From the NCBI RefSeq assembly GCF_900606115.1, contig NZ_UWPJ01000023.1:1-64000 (forward strand): a DNA stretch of 64,000 bases. The letters run 5' to 3'. This document shows, one piece after another, positions 36,272 through 44,501 of this stretch. The notes under the pieces were generated by a model. That model did not search any database. It saw only the letters and a list, made by a program, of their open reading frames with translations, and was not told the origin of the DNA. The DNA comes from Pigmentiphaga humi. GTDB lineage: Bacteria > Pseudomonadota > Gammaproteobacteria > Burkholderiales > Burkholderiaceae_B. Made by a program: the position numbers and the translations under genes. Each line of letters starts with the position of its first letter. The stretch's first letter is position 1.

Positions 36272-36712
36272 ATGAACTACGGCCTCCTGCTCGTCCTCCA
36301 CCTGCTGGCGGCCATCGCCTTCGTCGGCACGGTGTTCTTCGAGGTGATCATGCTCGAGGGCGTGCGCCGGCATTTGCCGCACGAAACCATGCGCGCCGTG
36401 GAGCGCGCCATCGGCAACCGCACCACCGCCGTGATGCCGTGGGTGCTGCTCGCGCTCTATGGCGCGGGAATCGGGCTGGCCTGGCAGCATCGGGGGGCGC
36501 TGGCACAGCCGCTGGCCAGCAGTTTCGGGCTGTTGCTGGCGCTCAAGATCGCACTGGCGCTGAGCGTGTTCGGCCATTTCCTGACCGCCATGCGGTGGCG
36601 CCGGCGCGGCGTGCTCGGCGGGCGGCGGTCGCACCGCCTTCACTTGAGCGTGTTCTGCCATGTGCTGGCCATCGTCGTGTTGGCCAAGGCCATGTTCTAC
36701 CTGTCGTGGTAG
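36272..36712 (+). CDS. Small four-helix membrane protein, CopD-like
   Basis: 146 residues, four hydrophobic helices with His residues near helix ends (LLVLHLLAAIAFVGTVFFEV; VFGHFLTAMRW; HLSVFCHVLAIVVLAKAMFYLSW). The layout resembles the CopD/DUF2269-type membrane proteins, some of which are proposed to bind haem or copper. The start MNYGLLLVLHL is the only sensible one. It is followed after four bases by a second small membrane protein, so the two are probably one operon. Function uncertain. Confidence 0.65.
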   Translation: MNYGLLLVLHLLAAIAFVGTVFFEVIMLEGVRRHLPHETMRAVERAIGNRTTAVMPWVLLALYGAGIGLAWQHRGALAQPLASSFGLLLALKIALALSVFGHFLTAMRWRRRGVLGGRRSHRLHLSVFCHVLAIVVLAKAMFYLSW

Positions 36713-36716
36713 CGCG

Positions 36717-37124
36717 ATGGCGCTGGCCGATTTCTATGCCGCGATCAAGGCGAGCCACGTCGGATTCGTGTTGCTCAGCGGGAGCCTGTTCGCCGCGCGC
36801 GGCTTAGGCGTGCTGCTGGGCAGCGCCAAGCCCATGGCTTTGCCGGTGCGCCGGTTCAGCCAGGTGGTGGACACGGCCCTGCTGGTGAGCGCCTTGCTGT
36901 TGGCGGCGGCTTTGCAACTGGCTCCCTTTGCCCAGACGTGGCTGCAGGTCAAGCTCGTGCTGCTGGCAGCCTACGTCGGGTTCGGCACGTGGGCGCTGCG
37001 GCGGGCGTCGACGCGCAGGGGCAGGGCCATTGCGTTCGCCATGGCTTTGCTGTGTTTCGCCTGCATGCTGGCCATCGCCCGTACGCACGATCCCTTGGGG
37101 TTTCTGCGCATCCTGGGTTTCTGA
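36717..37124 (+). CDS. SirB2-like membrane protein
   Basis: 135 residues from ATG 36717. SirB family pattern: YAAIKASHVGFVLLSGSLFAARGLGVL, then RRFSQVVDTALLVSALLLAAAL, LQVKLVLLAAYVGFGTWALRRA and a last helix. SirB proteins are four-helix membrane proteins of unclear function; the name comes from an invasion-gene regulator locus in Salmonella. It is coupled with the CopD-like gene, and both may answer to the palindrome upstream. Confidence 0.75.
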   Translation: MALADFYAAIKASHVGFVLLSGSLFAARGLGVLLGSAKPMALPVRRFSQVVDTALLVSALLLAAALQLAPFAQTWLQVKLVLLAAYVGFGTWALRRASTRRGRAIAFAMALLCFACMLAIARTHDPLGFLRILGF

Positions 37125-37255
37125 CAGCCCCGCGCGGCCGCACGGCGTCGCTTTCCGCGCAGGGACGCTACACTCGGACGCCATGCGGCGGCCTGCGGCC
37201 TCCGATTCTGCGACAACCGTCGAACCGAACATCGAACCATTAGGGAGCCACCTCC

Positions 37256-38257
37256 ATGAACCGCGACTTTCCTTCCCTGACGCGCCGCAGCCTGCTGGCC
37301 GCCGCATCGGCCGCCGGCGTGGCGGCCTTGACGGCCGTGCCGGCGCAGGCCCAAGGCCGCAAGGCCGTGACCCGCATCATCGTGCCCTTCGCCCCCGGCG
37401 GCGGCAACGACGTGTTCGCGCGCCAACTGGCGCATGGCCTGAACGAGATGTTCAAGAAGGACGTGATCGTCGAGAACAAGCCGGGCGCGGGCGGCAACGT
37501 GGGCACGGAGCAGGTGGTGCGCGCCGCGGCCGACAGCAATATTTTCCTGCTGGGCCACACCGGCACCATCGCCATCAACCCCTCGCTCTACAAGAACCTG
37601 AAGTTCAACGCTTCCACCGACCTGCAGCCGGTGGCCATGTTCGCCTCGTCGGCGCTGCTGCTGGTGGTGCCGGCCTCGTCGCCGATCCAGAACGTGGCGC
37701 AATTGGTCGAGGTCTTGCAGCGCAAGGATTCCGACCTGAGCTATGCCTCCAGCGGTTCGGGCACCGGCGGCCACCTGACCGGCGAGATGTTCCTGCATGC
37801 GCTGGGCGCGCGCGCCGTCCACGCCCCCTACAAGGGCACCGCGCCGGCGCTGGCGGACGTCGCGGGCGGACAGGTGCAGTTCAGCTTCAGCGTGATCCCG
37901 GCGGCGATGGCGCTGGTCAAGGCGGGCAAGCTGCGCGCGCTGGCGGTCACCAGCGCCAAGCGCATGGCGCAGCTGCCCGACGTGCCCTCGGTGGCCGAAT
38001 CCGGCGTTCCGGCGCTGGCCGGTTTCGAGAGCACGCTGACCTACGGCATTCTGGCGCCCAAGGGCGTGCCGCAGGCGGTGGTGTCGCAGCTGGGCGCCGA
38101 GATACTGAAGGCCGCTTCGACGCCGGAGTTCCAGTCCAAGCTGGGGATCGAAGGCGCCGAGCCGCTGCTGGGCGATGCCGCCGCGTACGCGCGCAAGATA
38201 CAGCAGGAGAGCGGCAAGTGGAGCGAGGTGATCCGGGCATCGGGCGCTTCGGCCTGA
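37256..38257 (+). CDS. Bug-family solute-binding protein
   Basis: 333 residues. Twin-arginine-type signal (LTRRSLLAAASAAGVAALTAVPAQA), then Bug motifs VTRIIVPFAPGGGNDVFARQLAHGL, VIVENKPGAGGNVGTEQVV, and late LAPKGVPQAVVSQLGAEI. It is a periplasmic receptor for a carboxylate or similar small molecule, probably delivering to a tripartite tricarboxylate transporter encoded elsewhere. It stands alone: promoter region to the left, convergent LicD gene to the right. GC content is that of the core genome, unlike the Bug gene at 33.9 kb. Confidence 0.9.
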   Translation: MNRDFPSLTRRSLLAAASAAGVAALTAVPAQAQGRKAVTRIIVPFAPGGGNDVFARQLAHGLNEMFKKDVIVENKPGAGGNVGTEQVVRAAADSNIFLLGHTGTIAINPSLYKNLKFNASTDLQPVAMFASSALLLVVPASSPIQNVAQLVEVLQRKDSDLSYASSGSGTGGHLTGEMFLHALGARAVHAPYKGTAPALADVAGGQVQFSFSVIPAAMALVKAGKLRALAVTSAKRMAQLPDVPSVAESGVPALAGFESTLTYGILAPKGVPQAVVSQLGAEILKAASTPEFQSKLGIEGAEPLLGDAAAYARKIQQESGKWSEVIRASGASA

Positions 38258-38284
38258 TCCGGTTCGCAGCCGTCGCCGCGGTCT

Positions 38285-39169
38285 TCAGGAGGCGGTGTCG
38301 GCGGGAGGCCGGAAGCGCGTCACGATGTGCCTCGGCACCCGCAGGGCGGGAGGCGGCAGCTCGCGGTAGTCGCCATAGAGGCGCGTGAGCACGGCGTCGT
38401 AGGCGGCCGGCGCCGGGAATGCATGGCCTTCGAAAAGCAGCGGGCGCGTGGGCAGGAATTCTTCCAGCGGACGCGCCAGCCTGCGGGCGCGGCGCCATTG
38501 CAGCGGCAGCGATACCAGGCAGGCGACGTGGCTGGGCGGCGCCGCTCCCCAGGTGCCCAGCCAGGCGTCGTACAGGCGGCCGCGGGCGCCGGCGGGCGTC
38601 AGCCGCGCCAGCAGGTAGCCGGCGCGGGCGCCCACGCGTCGCCAGCGCGGGTGGCCTGGGCCGATCCGGCCTTGCGCGGGGTCGTTGGCGACGCGATGGC
38701 CCAGCCGCAGCAGCCAGGCTCCCCACAGGTGCAGGTGGCCGAGCCAGCCCGCGCCCCGCACCGCGTCGAACGGAAAAATGTCGATGTGGATGCCGTGGTG
38801 CATGGGCAGGTGGGCGACCCCGATCTGCCGGAATTCGCTGCCGTGGCGGCGCAGCGTGGCAATGCGCTTGCGGAAGGCCGGATCGCTGCCGCGGTGCTGC
38901 AGGAAGCAGCGCGCATCCAGCAGGGCAGGCGCCTCGCGCAGCAGGCGCTCGAAATCGGGGCGCGGCAGGGCGACGTCGATGTCGCAATCCCATGGGATGA
39001 AGCCCTGGTGGCGCACCGCGCCCAGCAGCGTGCCGGCGGCGATCTGGTAGCGCAGGCCCAGCGCCCCGCATACGCGGGCCAGTTCTCGCAGCAGTTCTTT
39101 TTGCACGGCATGGAGCGCTTCGATCTCGGACGGGGAGAGCGTCATGGCGCGCAATGGCGGCGGATTCAT
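38285..39169 (-). CDS. LicD-family phosphotransferase
   Basis: 294 residues (ATG 39169; ATG 39145 is an alternative). The diagnostic LicD block is GLRYQIAAGTLLGAVRHQGFIPWDCDIDVALPRPDFERL, with the metal-binding DCDID, followed by HHGIHIDIFPFDAV. LicD enzymes move phosphocholine or related groups from a CDP carrier to glycan acceptors. It is the last gene of a three-gene unit, two bases after the preceding stop. Together with a nucleotidyltransferase-kinase fusion upstream it suggests a complete activation-and-transfer route. Acceptor and group are unknown. Confidence 0.85.
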   Translation of the reverse strand: MNPPPLRAMTLSPSEIEALHAVQKELLRELARVCGALGLRYQIAAGTLLGAVRHQGFIPWDCDIDVALPRPDFERLLREAPALLDARCFLQHRGSDPAFRKRIATLRRHGSEFRQIGVAHLPMHHGIHIDIFPFDAVRGAGWLGHLHLWGAWLLRLGHRVANDPAQGRIGPGHPRWRRVGARAGYLLARLTPAGARGRLYDAWLGTWGAAPPSHVACLVSLPLQWRRARRLARPLEEFLPTRPLLFEGHAFPAPAAYDAVLTRLYGDYRELPPPALRVPRHIVTRFRPPADTAS

Positions 39170-39171
39170 GG

Positions 39172-40194
39172 CTACGCCGCCCGGGACGAGGGCAGCGCCA
39201 GGCGCAGCGTGCCCAGGCCGGGCGCCAGCGCCGCCAGCCGGTGGTCGACCGCGACGTCGGCGCACGCCGGATGTGTCCCGGCACCGCTGTCCAGGCATTC
39301 GAGCCATTGCCCGCCGCGCCAGGTCAGATAGCCCGATGCCACCCACGGCTGGACGATGGCGCTGCGGCAGCTGCCCAGGTGCACGGCCAGGCTTGCCCCA
39401 CGGATGTGGGTCAGTTGGATGCGCGGGCCGAATTTGTTGTACCGGCGGCGGAATTCCAGGCTCTCCATGGCGGCGCAGCGGCGCGCGGCCTGCCGAACGG
39501 CCGCCTGCCACGCCGGTCCGGAGGGCGGCTGGCCTTGGGCTGCGCCCGGGTGCACCAGGTTGCGGGCGGCGCTGGCCAGTTGCGGCGCCGTGGGTTCGGC
39601 GGCGCTCGCCTCGCGCCGGCGCAGTTCGGCCAGCACCGCTTGCGGGCCGCCCGCCGGCGCGGCCAGGTCTATGCATTGCAGCCGGACGCGGGGGCTGCTT
39701 TGTGCCGCCAGCAGGGCGCGAAGCTGGGCGATGTAGCGGTCCTGATCGCGGAGCTCGAGCTGGTTGACCCATCCCAGCACGCCATGCAGATAGGTGAAAT
39801 GCAGCTCGACCCCGGGCGGGTGCAGGGCCGCCAGCCTTGCCGCGTAATGGCGCAGGTAGTCGATCCAGAAGAGCTCGGCCCAGTCCATGTCGGGCGCGCC
39901 GGCCAGGCGCCAGCTCTTGTAGCCTCCGAACGGCAGCGTGAATACCAGCGGCTGACCGTCGGCACAGGCGGCGGCCAGTTTGCGCCGCAGATCGTCCACG
40001 GTGGCCGAGCAGGCCGCGCTGCGCCGCCAGGGGCGGGCCAGCACCGCCTGCAGCAAGGCCTCCGCCGGCGCGCCGAGGGCGGGCGGAGCAGGGTCGTCCG
40101 GCGCGCCGGACAGCCGCTGCAGCGTGGCGGCCAGCGCCTGGCGCTGGACCGGGTCCAGCGCGGGCGTGTCGGCGATCCGGACCGGCCCGTTCAC
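39172..40194 (-). CDS. Unrecognised protein between nucleotidyltransferase-kinase and LicD genes
   Basis: 340 residues, GTG start overlapping the upstream stop (GTGA). No signal peptide or membrane helix. The central part LVFTLPFGGYKSWRLAGAPDMDWAELFWIDYLRHYAARLAALHPPGVELHF followed by YIAQLRALL faintly recalls the DIT1/PvcA isocyanide-synthase fold (FP-x-KS, PD-x-AE, PPG order), but this is weak and by eye. The C-terminal part has RRRYNKFGPRIQLTHIRGASLAVHLGS. Strict coupling with its neighbours implies a step in the same pathway. I assign no function. Confidence 0.7.
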   Translation of the reverse strand: MNGPVRIADTPALDPVQRQALAATLQRLSGAPDDPAPPALGAPAEALLQAVLARPWRRSAACSATVDDLRRKLAAACADGQPLVFTLPFGGYKSWRLAGAPDMDWAELFWIDYLRHYAARLAALHPPGVELHFTYLHGVLGWVNQLELRDQDRYIAQLRALLAAQSSPRVRLQCIDLAAPAGGPQAVLAELRRREASAAEPTAPQLASAARNLVHPGAAQGQPPSGPAWQAAVRQAARRCAAMESLEFRRRYNKFGPRIQLTHIRGASLAVHLGSCRSAIVQPWVASGYLTWRGGQWLECLDSGAGTHPACADVAVDHRLAALAPGLGTLRLALPSSRAA

Positions 40195-42221
40195 GGCAAG
40201 GCCCCGGCATGTTCGAGCGGACTTTCCTGCCAGTACCGGATGTCCCGTCCGACCGTGGCCAGATGGCTGTCATGGGCGGTCTCCTCGGCCTGCCAGGCGG
40301 GCAGCCGGCCGACTGCCCGGGCCATGTTCTCCAGGGTCGCGGCCAGCGCCGGCCACTGCAGGCCGAAATCCGGGTCGAGTTCGCGCAGCAGGCCTGGCAG
40401 GGCCTCGAAGTACGGCGCGGGATCGTCGTAGCGGAAGCGCACGGCGTAGCCGGCCGGATTCAGGAAACGGTAGGCGAGCTTGCGCCCGCCGAAGCGCAGG
40501 TAGCGCACCAGCAGCGCGCGGGCGGCCCGTGCCGGATCGGCAGGCTGCATGCCGGCCGCCTCCGGACCGCGCAGCCAGTCCAGCCAGTGCGGCGCCCGGC
40601 CGGACCGGCCGCGCGCAGGCGCGCGCGCGGCGGCCAATTGGGAGGCGAAGTCGGCGCTGCCGGCATGGCCCAACAGGCTGATCCAGTCATCTTCCGGCGC
40701 CGTGGCGTGGCAGGTGGAGGTGAAGTCGTAGTCCAGCATGGGCACCGTGGCCGCGGCGCCAGTATCGAGCCAGCGTTCGGCCAGCCCCAGCCTGAGGGCC
40801 GCGGGCTGGCCTGCCACCGGAGCCAGTTCGGGAATGCCGACCAGGATGTTCTTGGGCGTGGCGTCGCGGAACGGCAGCACCGCGTCGAATGCGCCCCAGA
40901 TCCGCGCCAGCGCCCCCAGTTCGTCCAGGACGGTGCCGGGCAGCGGCGGCAGTTGCAGCAGATGCGACAGCACGTGCAGCAGTTCCCGCACGTGGGTATC
41001 GAGCGGATAGGCGGGCAGGCCCGCCGCGCCCGGCCATTGGCCCAGCGCCTGCTGGATGCGCCGCAGCCGGCCGCGTGCGCGGTCCAGCAGCGTGAGCGCG
41101 GCCTGGCCGGCATGCCGGCCTTCGATACGCCGCAGCAGCCGCAGCAGGTCGTACAGCCGGATGCCGCGCGCATGCTGCAGGACCAGTTGCCTGTCATGCA
41201 CGGCGTGCGGCACGGGGACCAGCGGTTCGCCCGGCTGCCGGCCCAGCCACCGCAGCACGTCGTATTCGTGGCGCGCCGCTTCGGCCGTCGCGCATTGTTT
41301 GAGGAAACGGCCGTCGCGGGCATGGTCGGGCTGGCTCAGCGTGCGCGCGTCCTTGTCGAGATTGCCGCGGAAATAGGCCAGCGGCGCCGCGCCCGCCAGG
41401 CTGGCCCGGGCTGCGTGCAGATCGTGCAGCGTATCCACGTCGGCCGCGCCGGCCGGCGATATCGGCAATGCCAGCAATTCCAATCCGTCCGGCTGATGCA
41501 AAGCCGCGCGCAGCACTTGCCATTGCGCATGCCTGCCCGCACTGGCGTGCCGCTGCACGAGCGGCCACAGGCGCGCCGGCCAGCGCACGGCGGGCGCCAT
41601 CATCAGCGTCGCCGCGGAGCCGCCGGCAGGCGGAGTGGAGTCGCCGGGCGAGGGGGGCGGCTCCAGGTCGAGCACCCTGGGCCAGGGGCCGCCGTGGCCG
41701 GGCGCGAGCCGCACGCCGACGGGGCGGTCCGCATCGGGCCGCATGGGCGAAGCGGCCAGCGCCGCCACGTGGTCGGGCACCTCGGCCAGGCGAGCGAGCA
41801 CGGCGGGGTCGTAGACGGTGTCGGCAAACAGCACCCAGGCGTCGCCGCCGCGCAGGGCAGGCTGCGCCATGGCCACGGCCAGGCTCTGCAGGACGCCGTT
41901 GGAGGCATAGCCGGGATTGTGGATGCACAGCGCAGCCGGCGCGTGGGCCGCGACCGCGGCCTGCACCGCGTCGGCCTGGTGGCCGGTCACGACGCAGATC
42001 CGGCCGTTGAACGGCAGCTCTCGCAGTTGCCGCAGCAGGCGCGGCAGCGTGCCCAGCCCCAGTTGCAGCGGCGCCAGCGCCTTGTGCCGCGGGCCGCCGA
42101 AGCGGCGCCCCAGACCCGCGGCCAGCACGATGAAGTGAGTGGCGATGCGTCCGGGGCCGGGGGCGTGGCGCGCCTGGGGCGAGCTTCGCGGCTGCCCGCT
42201 GCGGGAGGCGTCGGGGGACAC
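40191..42221 (-). CDS. Bifunctional nucleotidyltransferase / APH-type kinase, LicC-LicA-like fusion
   Basis: 676 residues; GTG start 42221 with GAAGGAAG upstream. Domain 1 (~27-275) is a sugar/choline-phosphate nucleotidyltransferase: FIVLAAGLGRRFGGPRHKALAPL, LFADTVYD and the late ADVDTLHDLHAA. Domain 2 (~290-676) is an aminoglycoside/choline-kinase fold: GRFLKQCATAEAARHEYDVLRWL (Lys and Glu), HARGIRLYDLL hinge, PFRDATPKNIL (catalytic Asp and Asn, with Phe in place of the usual His) and MLDYDFT (metal Asp). One protein could thus phosphorylate an alcohol and attach CMP or another nucleotide. LicC and LicA are separate proteins in Haemophilus. Confidence 0.82.
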   Translation of the reverse strand: MSPDASRSGQPRSSPQARHAPGPGRIATHFIVLAAGLGRRFGGPRHKALAPLQLGLGTLPRLLRQLRELPFNGRICVVTGHQADAVQAAVAAHAPAALCIHNPGYASNGVLQSLAVAMAQPALRGGDAWVLFADTVYDPAVLARLAEVPDHVAALAASPMRPDADRPVGVRLAPGHGGPWPRVLDLEPPPSPGDSTPPAGGSAATLMMAPAVRWPARLWPLVQRHASAGRHAQWQVLRAALHQPDGLELLALPISPAGAADVDTLHDLHAARASLAGAAPLAYFRGNLDKDARTLSQPDHARDGRFLKQCATAEAARHEYDVLRWLGRQPGEPLVPVPHAVHDRQLVLQHARGIRLYDLLRLLRRIEGRHAGQAALTLLDRARGRLRRIQQALGQWPGAAGLPAYPLDTHVRELLHVLSHLLQLPPLPGTVLDELGALARIWGAFDAVLPFRDATPKNILVGIPELAPVAGQPAALRLGLAERWLDTGAAATVPMLDYDFTSTCHATAPEDDWISLLGHAGSADFASQLAAARAPARGRSGRAPHWLDWLRGPEAAGMQPADPARAARALLVRYLRFGGRKLAYRFLNPAGYAVRFRYDDPAPYFEALPGLLRELDPDFGLQWPALAATLENMARAVGRLPAWQAEETAHDSHLATVGRDIRYWQESPLEHAGALP

Positions 42222-42376
42222 GGATACTTCCTTCTGTGGAGAGAGGCGTCCCGCGCGGCGGACGCTCCGGTAATGGATCGAATGTAACCAAGTATACGGT
42301 CGAGCCCGGGCCCGGGCGCCTTTCCCAGGGCAGGCGTCGATTACACTGCCCGCCGAATCGCAAGGGCTGTACGCCG

Positions 42377-43261
42377 ATGGACATAGAAATCAACGAAGAG
42401 CTGCGGGCCTATATCGACCCGCTGACCGAAGACGAATACGCGGCGCTGGAGCACAGCCTGCTGGCCGAGGGCTGCCGCGATGCGCTGGTGCTGTGGGGCG
42501 CGGTGCTGGTGGACGGGCACAACCGCTACGGCATCTGCAAAAAGCACGGCATTGCGTTCCGCACGGTGCAGAACACCGTCTTCCAGTCGATGGACGACGT
42601 GCGGCTGTGGATGATAGACAACCACCTGGGACGCCGCAGCATCTCGGATTTCCAGCGCGGGGTGCTGGCGCTGCGCAAAAAGGAAATCCTGGAGGCCAGG
42701 GTGAAGCAGGCTGGCGGAAACGCCGCGCCGGCGGCCGTCGCGGATGCCGTTCCGGCTGTCCGGGAAGCCGCCGGCCAGGAGCCGGCCGGCAAGCCGGCGT
42801 TTGCCACGCGCCAGGCCGTGGCGCGGGCGGCCCGCCTGAGCGCGTCGACGGTCGGGCAGATCGAGCGCATCCAGAAAACCGCCGCACCGGAATTAGTGGC
42901 GGCGGTGAAGTCCGGCGCCATTTCCATCAGCGCGGCGGCGGCCGTGGCTTCGCTGCCCGCCGAGCGGCAATCGCAGGCGGTGGCCGGCGGCAAGGAAGAA
43001 CTGCGCCGCGCAGCCCGCCAGGTGCGCGAGAGCAAGGCGCGGCCCAGGCCTGCGCCGGCCGGCGATGCCGCGCCGGAGCAGGCGGATCTGCCGCCCGAGA
43101 GCACGGACGTGGACGAACTGACCCATACCGTGCGCGCGCTGCGGCAAGAAAACGCGGAACTGAAGCGCCGCGTCGCCCACCTGACCATCGCGCTCAAGGA
43201 AGCGCGCGCCGGCAGGGAGGGCGGCCCGGCTCCTGCGGCGGATCAGGCCAGCGCGGGGTAG
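42377..43261 (+). CDS. Orphan ParB/Spo0J-like DNA-binding protein
   Basis: 294 residues from ATG 42377. The N-terminal ParB-like domain has LTEDEYAALEHSLLAEGCRDALVLWGAVLVDGHNRYGICKKHGI (the DGHNRY nucleotide-binding box) and MIDNHLGRRSISDFQRGVLAL. A KorB/ParB-type helix-turn-helix region follows (TRQAVARAARLSASTVGQIERI), and a C-terminal coiled coil (VDELTHTVRALRQENAELKRRVAHL). No parA adjoins it, so it is not the chromosomal parAB locus. It ends overlapping the OYE gene tail to tail by 19 bases. Similar proteins are labelled plasmid replication/partition-related; true role unknown. Confidence 0.78.
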   Translation: MDIEINEELRAYIDPLTEDEYAALEHSLLAEGCRDALVLWGAVLVDGHNRYGICKKHGIAFRTVQNTVFQSMDDVRLWMIDNHLGRRSISDFQRGVLALRKKEILEARVKQAGGNAAPAAVADAVPAVREAAGQEPAGKPAFATRQAVARAARLSASTVGQIERIQKTAAPELVAAVKSGAISISAAAAVASLPAERQSQAVAGGKEELRRAARQVRESKARPRPAPAGDAAPEQADLPPESTDVDELTHTVRALRQENAELKRRVAHLTIALKEARAGREGGPAPAADQASAG

Positions 43262-44352
43262 TCGGTATAGCCCTTTTCGGTGCCGCCGTAGAACGTGGTG
43301 TTGTCGGGCACGTTGAGCGGGGAGTCGTCGCGCAGGCGGCGCACCAGGTCGGGGTTGGCGATGAACGGTTTGCCGAAGGCGACCAGGTCGGCCGCGCCGC
43401 TTTCCACCGCTGCGATGGCCGAGGCACGGTCGTAGCCGTTGTTGACCATCCAGGCGCCCTTGCCGCCGGCATCAGCATAGGCGGCCTTGAGCGCCGCGTA
43501 GTCGAACGCCGCATCGCCCTGGCGGAAGTCGCGATCGCCGCCGGTGGCGCCTTCGATCACGTGCACATAGGCCAGTCCGTAGCCGGCCAGCTTGCGCGCC
43601 ACATGGTCGAACAGCGGCTGGGGCTGCGGATCGGAAGCGTCGTTGGCCGGCGTGACCGGGGAAATGCGGATGCCGGTGCGGCCGGCGCCGATTTCGCGAG
43701 TGACCGCATCGAGCACTTCCCCGAGCAGCCGCGCGCGGTTTTCGATGGAACCGCCGTAGGCGTCGTCGCGCCGGTTGCTGCCCGCACGCAGGAACTGGTC
43801 GATCAGGTAGCCGTTGGCGGCGTGGATCTCGACGCCGTCGAAGCCCGCGTCGATGGCCGCGCGCGCAGCGCGGCGATAGTCTTCGATGATGCCGGGCAAT
43901 TCATCGGTCCGCAGCGCGCGGGGCTCGGAAGTGGGCGCGAAGCCGCCGCCGTCCGGGCCGACCAGGTAGGTCTTGGCCTGGGCGCGGATGGCCGAGGGGG
44001 CGACCGGCGCGCCGCCTCCCGGCTGCAAAGAAGTGTGGGAGATGCGGCCGACGTGCCAGAGCTGCACGACGATGCGGCCGCCCGCCGCATGGACGGCGTC
44101 GGTGACGCGGCGCCAGCCGGCCAGTTGTTCTTCTTCGTAGAGGCCGGGGACGTCGGCGTAGCCCTGGCCCTGCTGGCTGATCGCGGTGGCTTCGGTGATC
44201 AGCAGGCCGGCGCTGGCGCGCTGCGCGTAATAGGTGGCGGTGATGGGCAGGGGCACGGCGCGCGGCGAACGGTTGCGGGTCAGCGGCGCCATGACGATGC
44301 GGTTGGCCAGGGCGATGTCGCCGACGGTAAGGGGGTCGAACAGGCTGGGCAT
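43243..44352 (-). CDS. Old yellow enzyme family alkene reductase (NemA-like)
   Basis: 369 residues from ATG 44352 (MPSLFDPLTVGDIALANRIVMAPLTRNRS), the normal OYE start. FMN-dependent TIM barrel; substrate-binding His and Asn in GVEIHAANGYLIDQFLR, VQLWHVGRISH, and late FMN-phosphate loop DLVAFGKPFIANPDL. These enzymes reduce activated C=C bonds and nitro-esters with NAD(P)H, often in electrophile defence. Its 3' end overlaps the ParB-like gene by 19 bases (convergent). A palindrome at 44384-44405 just upstream suggests repressor control, but no regulator gene is adjacent. Confidence 0.93.
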   Translation of the reverse strand: MPSLFDPLTVGDIALANRIVMAPLTRNRSPRAVPLPITATYYAQRASAGLLITEATAISQQGQGYADVPGLYEEEQLAGWRRVTDAVHAAGGRIVVQLWHVGRISHTSLQPGGGAPVAPSAIRAQAKTYLVGPDGGGFAPTSEPRALRTDELPGIIEDYRRAARAAIDAGFDGVEIHAANGYLIDQFLRAGSNRRDDAYGGSIENRARLLGEVLDAVTREIGAGRTGIRISPVTPANDASDPQPQPLFDHVARKLAGYGLAYVHVIEGATGGDRDFRQGDAAFDYAALKAAYADAGGKGAWMVNNGYDRASAIAAVESGAADLVAFGKPFIANPDLVRRLRDDSPLNVPDNTTFYGGTEKGYTDYPALA

Positions 44353-44383
44353 GGATGCGTCCTTGGAATCGGTGGCGGAATCA

Positions 44384-44405
44384 TATATCGGCCTATAACG
44401 ATATA
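44384..44405. promoter_or_regulatory. Candidate operator upstream of the OYE gene
   Basis: Inverted repeat TATATCG (44384-44390), eight bases, CGATATA (44399-44405), 31 bases upstream of the OYE start and ~97 upstream of the divergent HPP gene. It is AT-rich in GC-rich surroundings, typical of TetR/MarR sites. Role inferred. Confidence 0.5.
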
Positions 44406-44501
44406 AGCATATGCCCGCTCGGCTGCCGGGGTTATGCGGTCCGGGCATCGAGGGTCCGTTACTATCGCAAGCCGTTCAGATCCGAATTCCCCGCATTCCC
44501 G

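Noticed and set aside
43243-43261. Overlap of ParB-like and OYE gene ends as a sign of error
   Set aside because: Both proteins end normally for their families; a 19-base convergent overlap is acceptable.
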